This document shows, piece by piece, positions 1-3,909 of a stretch of 6,836 bases of DNA (position 1 is the stretch's first letter; each line of letters opens with the position of its first letter). Under the pieces are notes generated by a model. The model searched no databases and was not told the DNA's origin. It saw nothing but the letters and a program-made list of their open reading frames with translations. The translations under genes and the position numbers were made by a program. The stretch is from Burkholderiales bacterium RIFCSPHIGHO2_12_FULL_61_11 (GTDB taxonomy: Bacteria; Pseudomonadota; Gammaproteobacteria; Burkholderiales; Burkholderiaceae_C), in assembly GCA_001770785.1 (NCBI GenBank), contig MERZ01000177.1, positions 8,060 through 14,895 on the forward strand. The letters run 5' to 3'.

Positions 1-286
1 CTTCCAGTGCCACTGGATCCCAATGCATTTGCAGCTCTTGCCAGATGACTTTGTCAAGGTTTGATGCATGACCCATGCCACTGAGTCCGCGGGCAGCGAT
101 TTGTGGGTCTTGGCTTGCAAAATTGACAAGTTTGAGGGCCACTGAATTGGCGGTGCGACCAATCCAGCTGGCCAACTCTTTAATCTTCGGCTGGTTGCGA
201 TGTAGTTTGCCGAAAGGCAGCTGAAAATAAACGTGAAGTGCGGCCAATGTTTCTGGCCGTGTCCAGTTGGGGGATGCTGCGGGCAT
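1..286 (-). CDS. HNH-type restriction-endonuclease-like protein, N-terminal part (runs off the window)
   Basis: This is the first 95 codons of a gene that continues past the left edge. No stop occurs in the frame. The ATG at 286 follows a strong ribosome binding site, AAGGAG, with 8 nt spacing. The protein starts MPAASPNWTRPETLAAL and contains LPFGKLHRNQP (about residues 23-33), WIGRTANSVALKLVNFAS (41-58) and ARGLSGMGHAS (65-75). From memory, this pattern is typical of the conserved N-terminal region of predicted HNH restriction endonucleases (COG3440-like), which recurs as PFGK-LH..NP, IGRT..SVAMKL.NFASLDP and RGI.GL. The HNH nuclease domain would lie C-terminal to it, outside the window, so nuclease activity cannot be confirmed here. 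The gene starts 47 bp after the stop of the 130-residue unknown gene on the same strand, with no terminator between, so the two may be cotranscribed. The family call is fairly firm; a defence role is inference. Confidence 0.78.
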   Translation of the reverse strand, partial: MPAASPNWTRPETLAALHVYFQLPFGKLHRNQPKIKELASWIGRTANSVALKLVNFASQDPQIAARGLSGMGHASNLDKVIWQELQMHWDPVALE

Positions 287-333
287 GTTTGCCTCTCCTT
301 ATTGTGAGGCGTTCAGTATGCCCTTTGGCCCTC

Positions 334-726
334 CTACCTGCCTAAAGTTATGTTTGCGAGCGTTTTTTTTGGCAGGCAAAGCTCGGCCGTGATGTAGCAA
401 ACATCCCAATCGCCATAGCACTTATCGCCATAGACCAGCGTGCCTTCAATCACCACAAGCGAATTGAGGGTGAGTGTCGTCGTGGGGAAAAACCTTTTTG
501 CATCGCGCCGACTGGCGAAGCGCAGGCTGACTCGCTGGGCGTAGTGCGTTTGCATGTAGAGCAGTGGGCCGATCTTTGGGCCTGCAAACCCGCGTTGTCG
601 CATGGTTTGTTGCGGGAAATCCCGGCCATGCGAAAGTGACAAGTAGAGGCCGGGCCTTTTGGGTATTTCGCCCCAATCCGAGGGTTCTTGATGGCTGCGG
701 TCATGCTTTGCGTAAAAGGTGGTCAT
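334..726 (-). CDS. Conserved hypothetical protein, 130 residues, upstream of the HNH gene
   Basis: I chose the ATG at 726 (MTTFYAKHDRSHQEPSDW...). A GTG at 786 would add 20 residues, but the added stretch looks non-conserved and neither start has a clear ribosome binding site. The protein is soluble, with no signal peptide or membrane segment. Its core has GLYLSLSHGRD (about residues 26-36), a GFAGPKIGPLLYMQTHYA stretch (about 46-63) and, near the C terminus, a VYGDKCYGDWDVCYI stretch. It resembles a small hypothetical-protein family seen in proteobacteria with an LYLGL.HGR...GF.GP.IGPL.Y.HTTY pattern, which I recall without a name or known function. The gene ends in TAG 47 bp before the HNH gene on the same strand, so a shared transcript is likely. 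An imperfect hairpin (CCCAGG-N6-CCTGGG, 762-779) lies 36 bp upstream of the chosen start and might be regulatory. Base composition is lower in GC than in the min region, fitting accessory DNA. Confidence 0.68.
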   Translation of the reverse strand: MTTFYAKHDRSHQEPSDWGEIPKRPGLYLSLSHGRDFPQQTMRQRGFAGPKIGPLLYMQTHYAQRVSLRFASRRDAKRFFPTTTLTLNSLVVIEGTLVYGDKCYGDWDVCYITAELCLPKKTLANITLGR

Positions 727-786
727 GCGGCACAGCGTAGCCAAGGCTGAGCTGTTTGTGACCCAGGGCTTTACCTGGGGTGACAC

Positions 787-1076
787 TGGCTCGGGGCGGC
801 GACAAAATCAGGCGCCGGGCGGCCGTAAGGGGAGCAGTAACAACGAAAAGTGGATCTACTCCCATTCGACGATAGCGCACGCTTTGCACGGGCTGCCAAA
901 TCACCCCGGCGCGTTGGCTACGCAGGCATCCCTTTGTCGCGTTTGCAAACGCGGCGCTGTCTGACACGGCGCGTGTTGCAACGGGTCAAGAATGAGGGGG
1001 ACCCGGTGCTACTGCCGCACTGGCCGAGCCGGGCACTGCCGGAAATGTTTAGCCAACAGCAAACAAGGAAAGCACC
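787..1076. other. Gap without a convincing gene; short palindromes
   Basis: No reading frame here has a believable start, ribosome binding site and protein-like composition. The open frames on both strands have Arg/Ser/Pro-heavy translations typical of chance ORFs. The stretch contains a perfect 16-bp palindrome (938-953), a smaller inverted repeat (ACACG-GCG-CGTGT, 964-976) and, on the minus strand at 856-870, bases resembling the end of guaA (codons for VEWE and a stop). It separates the minus-strand HNH pair from the plus-strand genes, so divergent promoters probably lie here, but I could not place -35 and -10 boxes with confidence. Confidence 0.4.
938..953. repeat. Perfect 16-bp palindrome, possible operator
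   Basis: The bases CGCGTTTGCAAACGCG equal their own reverse complement across all 16 positions, and the symmetry breaks at the next flanking base on each side. There is no loop and no T-run, so it is not a terminator. Size and symmetry suit a dimeric helix-turn-helix repressor site, loosely like LacI/GalR-type operators, but no regulator gene is in the window. Confidence 0.35.
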
Positions 1077-1210
1077 ATGACTTACAAACAAAATCCGACG
1101 AGCAAGCTCCGAAGACCCGTAAGGTTGAGAACGACACCAACAAGCTGGGTCAGCAAGAGGGCCACGCAGTTGAATTAGGGCAAGCGCACGCCGGACACCA
1201 GCGCGAATAG
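1077..1210 (+). pseudogene. Tiny hydrophilic protein gene with an apparent one-base frameshift
   Basis: The ATG at 1077 follows an excellent ribosome binding site, AAGGAA, with 6 nt spacing. Its own frame gives only 33 residues (MTYKQNPTSKLRRPVRLR...) ending in TAG at 1176-1178, with an unconvincing Arg/Thr/Ser-rich translation. From 1091 the frame one base back reads KSDEQAPKTRKVENDTN and on to AHAGHQRE, ending in TAG at 1208-1210. Its codons (GAC, GAG, ACC, AAC, CTG) look like real coding sequence, but that frame has no start. Adding one A to the A-rich stretch at 1085-1093 would join MTYK to KSDEQ and give a 44-residue, highly charged, cysteine-free protein. I infer a small gene with a single-base deletion, a sequencing error, or a -1 slippage site. 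I do not recognise the family. Confidence 0.42.
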
Positions 1211-1241
1211 GCGCTCCTCGCTGCAAAACAGATTCTCATCC

Positions 1242-1269
1242 ATGTCCAAACACCATCATGTCAAAACAC
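1242..1269 (+). repeat. 16-bp tandem near-duplication of the start-codon region
   Basis: The pattern ATGTC-N-AAACAC occurs at 1242-1253 and again at 1258-1269, identical in 11 of 12 bases. The second copy carries the start of the BCAM0308-family gene. Because 16 is not a multiple of three, the upstream ATG opens a different frame (MSKHHHVKTLQ...) that stops after 29 codons. It looks like a small local duplication. The upstream ATG could compete for initiation. Confidence 0.5.
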
Positions 1270-1770
1270 TCCAAACCCACAAGACTTCATACAATTGGTG
1301 CTCCGGTTCGTCATGTTGGCGTGATTCATGAACGCGAACACGATGCCTATAAATCCAGGGGGAAGCTGCCGGAGCCGACGGCATGCCCGGTATGCCGCGC
1401 GGTATTTCACCAAGGCCGCTGGCAGTGGGCGCCGATGCCGTCAGACGCCCACGAGGAAATGTGCCCCGCCTGCCACCGCATCCACGACAAGTTTCCGGCC
1501 GGGTTTGTGACCCTGGAGGGCGAGTACCTGAAACTGCACCGGGACGAACTGAGGCAACTCGTCGAGAATGTCGGCGAGCGGGCGAAGAAGGAACACCCTC
1601 TCGAACGGATCATGGCGATCGACGACGAGAACGGCGGTATTCTCGTCACCACCACCGACATCCACCTGGCGCGCGGGATCGGCGAGGCGCTGCACCACGC
1701 CCATCACGGCGAGCTCGAATTTCATTACAGCGACGAAGAGAATCAGCTCCGCGTGCACTGGAAAGGTTAG
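1258..1770 (+). CDS. BCAM0308 family zinc-ribbon protein
   Basis: This is an intact 170-residue protein. Two Cys pairs, CPVC (43-46) and CPAC (69-72), are spaced like a four-cysteine zinc ribbon. Between them lies GRWQW (53-57). After them come RIHDKFPAGFVTLEGEY (74-90), HRDEL (94-98), EHPLERIMAID (112-122), and VTTTDIHLARGIGEALHHA (130-148). The last run is the most conserved part of the family as I recall it, and it is followed by an HGELEF..Y core. The N terminus (HEREHDAYKSRGKLPEP, 24-40) also fits. Length matches the family; no signal peptide or membrane segment is seen, so it is cytoplasmic. The biochemical function is not established; zinc binding is inferred from the cysteines. No clear ribosome binding site precedes the ATG. 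A near-copy of the start region, ATGTC-N-AAACAC, lies 16 bp upstream at 1242 in another frame and leads only to a short ORF, so 1258 is the true start. Confidence 0.8.
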   Translation: MSKHSKPTRLHTIGAPVRHVGVIHEREHDAYKSRGKLPEPTACPVCRAVFHQGRWQWAPMPSDAHEEMCPACHRIHDKFPAGFVTLEGEYLKLHRDELRQLVENVGERAKKEHPLERIMAIDDENGGILVTTTDIHLARGIGEALHHAHHGELEFHYSDEENQLRVHWKG

Positions 1771-1806
1771 GGTTTAGCCATCGGCTTTAGGGCCGTTGTC
1801 AGTCCG

Positions 1807-2140
1807 ATGAGACGCTTGCGCGTCGCCGTGAGCGGTTTGGGCAGGCTCGGTAAGGCATGCGCCGAAGCCCCCCTGGATGCCGACACGCTCAAACCTCGCC
1901 GGCATCGTGCGACGCCGCGCGTCCATCGGCCCGCTTTCCGGCCAGCTGCAACGTTTTCCGGTCGCGGCGCATGTCCGCGATCTGCCCGAGGGTGGCGGCG
2001 GTCAATATCTGGGCGTTTCGCATTTATTGGCCAACGGCAACCTGGCGGATGTGCTGGGGAGCAGCGCAGACGACTTACCCGGCGGGTACGGCTTCAGGCA
2101 CGACGATCACCGTGGTGGTCGGTAGCGTGTGGCCTGGGCG
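1807..2140 (+). pseudogene. Remnant of a diaminopimelate-dehydrogenase-like oxidoreductase, frameshifted
   Basis: Pieces of one protein appear in order in three frames. From the ATG at 1807, frame 1 reads MRRLRVAVSGLGRLGKACAE, a Rossmann-fold start with the GxGxxG dinucleotide motif at residues 10-15. From about 1892 to 1990, frame 2 reads NLAGIVRRRASIGPL and then QRFPVAAHVRDLPE. From 1992, frame 3 reads VAAVNIWAF and, at about 2106-2140, ITVVVGSVWPG, matching the place where the intact family has a VVGAGWDPG motif. From memory this order matches proteobacterial diaminopimelate-dehydrogenase-like (NAD(P)-binding) proteins of roughly 300 residues or more. At least two frameshifts, an apparent internal loss and the missing C-terminal part make it a pseudogene. 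The intact enzyme would perform NADP-dependent amino-acid oxidoreduction, but this copy cannot. No good ribosome binding site precedes 1807. Nothing recognisable follows between 2141 and 2334. Confidence 0.58.
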
Positions 2141-2334
2141 GTATTTGCATTCTGGGCGCACGCGGCCTTGATGGGCGTTCGGCCGCTTTGATGGCGGTCC
2201 CAACGGTCAGTCAGCGGGACCACGCTGAATGCAGGGGGGTAACACAAATGGCCCGGTAACGCGCAATCAGCAGTTTCAATTCCTTGCGTGCTAGTGCGCG
2301 AAGCGCCGGGTTTTGGCGGGCTGGCAGAAGGTGA

Positions 2335-2364
2335 AACAATGGTCGTTCCCATTGTTGATTTTTT
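2335..2364 (+). terminator. Terminator-like hairpin just upstream of the SH3 gene
   Basis: Perfect 8-bp arms, AACAATGG (2335-2342) and CCATTGTT (2349-2356), enclose a 6-nt loop and are followed by GA and six T residues (2359-2364). This is the form of an intrinsic terminator on the plus strand. It ends only 14 nt before the ATG of the SH3 gene and 6 nt before its GGAG ribosome binding site. That leaves no room for a promoter downstream of it, so it either ends decayed upstream transcription or acts as a leader attenuator for the SH3 gene. The AT-rich stem makes it of moderate strength. Confidence 0.55.
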
Positions 2365-2378
2365 AGAATTGGAGTCTC

Positions 2379-2831
2379 ATGTCTCGATTGAAAAGCCTGC
2401 CCGGATTGTTTGTTGCGTTGACGTTATTGGTATTTGCACAGGCAGCGCAGGCCAAGGACATGGTGAGTGTGGATAGGCCCGAGATCAACATGCGTTCGGG
2501 CGCCAGCACCCAGCACTCCATTCTCTGGGCGCTGAGCAAGGGTTATCCGCTGGAAGTGACCCGCCGCAAGGGCAACTGGCTGAAGGTGCGCGACTTCGAG
2601 AATGATGCCGGTTGGGTGTACCGCCCGGTGGTGGGAAAGACGCCGCATGTGATTGTGAAGGGGCGCGTCGTGAATGTTCGCAGTGCACCCAGCACCAGCA
2701 GCCGTGTTCTTGGAAAGGCCGAATACGGCGAAGTGCTGCGTACCGTGGAGCACCGCAACAAGTGGGTCAAGGTTCAGCGGGAAGGCGGGATGAAGGGCTG
2801 GGTCTCGCGCGGGCTGGTCTGGGGCTGGTGA
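2379..2831 (+). CDS. Exported protein with two bacterial SH3 domains
   Basis: This 150-residue protein begins with a signal peptide: MSRLK, a hydrophobic core (about 7-20), and a probable cleavage site AQA|KD after residue 25. The mature part is two tandem SH3b-type repeats. Repeat 1 (about 28-87) has INMRSGAS..., a GNWLKV stretch and GWVYRPVV. Repeat 2 (about 91-150) has VNVRSAPSTSSRVLG, NKWVKVQ and GWVSRGLVWGW. The (N/V)xRSxPSxxSxVL..G and W.KV..GxxGWV signatures define SH3_3/SH3b domains, which often bind peptidoglycan or assist cell-wall enzymes. The periplasmic location is inferred from the signal peptide. No catalytic domain is attached, so it is probably a binding or scaffold protein. 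GGAG lies 4 nt before the ATG, supporting this start. The terminator-like hairpin in the leader suggests regulated readthrough. A hairpin at 2853-2876 follows the stop, so the gene is probably monocistronic. Confidence 0.85.
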   Translation: MSRLKSLPGLFVALTLLVFAQAAQAKDMVSVDRPEINMRSGASTQHSILWALSKGYPLEVTRRKGNWLKVRDFENDAGWVYRPVVGKTPHVIVKGRVVNVRSAPSTSSRVLGKAEYGEVLRTVEHRNKWVKVQREGGMKGWVSRGLVWGW

Positions 2832-2852
2832 GCCTTTGCGGTTTTGCGTTCA

Positions 2853-2882
2853 GGCGCAGCTGATTCAGGCTGCGCCGTTTGG
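2853..2882 (+). terminator. Probable intrinsic terminator after the SH3 gene
   Basis: Perfect GC-rich 8-bp arms, GGCGCAGC (2853-2860) and GCTGCGCC (2869-2876), flank an 8-nt loop and are followed by a short GTTTG rather than a long T-run. The stem begins about 20 nt after the SH3 stop codon. Strong stem but weak U-tract, so termination is likely but may be incomplete. Confidence 0.5.
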
Positions 2883-2960
2883 GCCTGTCACGTTTCGGGT
2901 GCTGACATCCGCTACACAAGGCCGGCATTGTCGTTCCGCATGATGAAGATTGGCTGTCAT

Positions 2961-3022
2961 GTAAGCGCACACTTACTGATTTGTTCCCGTGAAACCGGCA
3001 CTACGCATCGACTTACAAAGTC
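2961..3022. promoter_or_regulatory. Inverted repeats with CTTAC half-sites upstream of the Gly/Ala-rich gene
   Basis: GTAAG (2961-2965) and CTTAC (2972-2976) form an inverted repeat with 6 nt between the arms. A second inverted repeat, GACTT-ACA-AAGTC, lies at 3010-3022. The hexamer ACTTAC occurs at 2971 and again at 3011, exactly 40 bp apart, about four helical turns and on the same DNA face. Placement 70-130 bp upstream of the translation start suits regulator binding near a promoter. I could not identify the regulator or firm -35/-10 boxes. Confidence 0.3.
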
Positions 3023-3091
3023 AACGAAGCTGACACCCAACAAACATTTTGGCGGGGGAAGATGAAGCCTTCTTCAACAGCAGGAGCTTCA

Positions 3092-3790
3092 ATGCCCAGT
3101 TTCAACAACTCGCAGTCTCAAAACATTCCAGTTCTTTCCCGTATGGCCCGTCCACGGTTTTTGCGGGCCATTCCTTCGTTGCTGGTGCTGACCACGGCCG
3201 TCGCGTGGGGTGCTTCATCGCACGCTGGCGGCTTGGGGCTTGACGGCGCCTTGCGTGGCGCCACCGGGGCAACAGTAGCCGCAGGCCCTGCTCTGGGCGG
3301 CGGCGTGGCTGCAGGGGTTGGCGCGGGCTTGGGCGCCAATACCGCCGTGCAGCCCGGCGGCGGCATCGCCAACGCCGGCGTGGGCCTTGATGCCGGTGTG
3401 CGTGCCGGCGTCAATGGCAATGTCACGGCTGAACGGCGCATGGCGGCCACGGGCGCTGCGGCCTCGGCCGGTGCCGGTGCGCAGGCTGATGGCGGGGTAA
3501 ATGCCTCGGGCGCCGTGGACAGCGCCAGCGAGAGCGTGGGCCGGGTGCTGGGCAGTGTGCGTGACACGGGTCAGGCAGCAGGCAGCGCGGCAGCGCGAAC
3601 CGGCACCGGCAAACGAGCAAGCGATGGCGTGACGAGTGGCGTGAAAATCGGCGCAGGCAGAGTCAACAACACCGTCAGCAGTGGCGTGCAAGGCGCGGGC
3701 AACGCCGGCGCCGGCATGGCCGCCGGTGGCAACGCCAATGCCAACGTCAAGGCGGGCGCTGCCGTTCAGGGCGAGACCCAGGTACGTTAA
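3092..3790 (+). CDS. Exported Gly/Ala-rich low-complexity protein of unknown function
   Basis: I chose the ATG at 3092 because AGGAG (3082-3086) precedes it with 5 nt spacing. The ATG at 3062 sits directly against a G-rich run with poor spacing. This gives 232 residues. The N terminus carries a long basic n-region (SRMARPRFLR, about 16-25), a hydrophobic core (about 28-38), and a likely signal-peptidase site ASSHA|GG after residue 45. The rest is almost wholly Gly, Ala, Val, Asn, Thr and Ser, with irregular repeats such as GVGAGLGANT, GVGLDAGVRAGV and GAGNAGAGMAAGGN, and no cysteine. The part from about 150 to 205 is less glycine-rich (SESVGRVLGSVRDTGQAAGS). I recognise no catalytic motif. 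Possible roles, all inferred, are a secreted structural or surface-associated protein, or a glycine-zipper-like membrane-interacting protein. It ends before a strong terminator at 3866, and the following gene is convergent. The translated product is credible because a signal peptide and ribosome binding site precede the repeats. Confidence 0.68.
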   Translation: MPSFNNSQSQNIPVLSRMARPRFLRAIPSLLVLTTAVAWGASSHAGGLGLDGALRGATGATVAAGPALGGGVAAGVGAGLGANTAVQPGGGIANAGVGLDAGVRAGVNGNVTAERRMAATGAAASAGAGAQADGGVNASGAVDSASESVGRVLGSVRDTGQAAGSAAARTGTGKRASDGVTSGVKIGAGRVNNTVSSGVQGAGNAGAGMAAGGNANANVKAGAAVQGETQVR

Positions 3791-3835
3791 TTGGCTTGGC
3801 GGCGCAGTGGCGCGCAAGCGGCCCCCCGACGTGCC

Positions 3836-3862
3836 TCTAATCCGCGTCTAACCGGTCTCTAA
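3836..3862. repeat. Three TCTAA repeats with exact 11-bp spacing
   Basis: TCTAA starts at 3836, 3847 and 3858, and each copy is followed by YC (TCTAATC, TCTAACC, TCTAACC). The 11-bp period is about one helical turn, as in direct-repeat sites of OmpR/PhoB-type response regulators. It lies between two convergent genes and just upstream of the terminator stem, so no promoter role is obvious. Chance is possible. Confidence 0.3.
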
Positions 3863-3865
3863 CCC

Positions 3866-3903
3866 AAGCAGCATCTGCCGAAAGGCGGGTACTGCTTTCT
3901 TTT
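3866..3903 (+). terminator. Intrinsic terminator between convergent genes
   Basis: AAGCAG (3866-3871) pairs with CTGCTT (3892-3897). An inner imperfect stem, CTGCC-GAAA-GGCGG, is capped by a GAAA tetraloop. The stem runs into TTTCTTTT (3896-3903) on the plus strand, an intrinsic terminator for the Gly/Ala-rich gene. The stem may also slow minus-strand transcripts leaving the kinase gene, whose stop is at 3910, but there is no good U-tract in that direction. Confidence 0.7.
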
Positions 3904-3909
3904 GGGCTG

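Noticed and set aside
701..1226. Several overlapping ORFs of 76-102 codons in the gap region on both strands
   Set aside because: Their translations are Arg/Ser-rich and unlike proteins, and they lack ribosome binding sites. Only the 1077-1210 frame pair looked real.
1807..2259. Intact 150-residue protein from the ATG at 1807
   Set aside because: Only its first 28 or so residues look like a known protein. The rest of the homology continues in the other two frames, so the open frame is a by-product of frameshifts.
2107..2352. 81-codon minus-strand open frame
   Set aside because: No ribosome binding site, Pro/Ser/Thr-rich translation without motifs, and overlap with the pseudogene and the terminator-like hairpin.
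3062..3091. Upstream ATG at 3062 for the Gly/Ala-rich protein
   Set aside because: The G-rich run abuts the ATG with almost no spacing, while the ATG at 3092 has AGGAG at ideal distance and still leaves a complete signal peptide.
3215..3817. 200-codon minus-strand open frame opposite the Gly/Ala-rich gene
   Set aside because: GGC/GCC-type codons rarely give stops on the opposite strand. There is no ribosome binding site, and the plus strand has a signal peptide and a good ribosome binding site.
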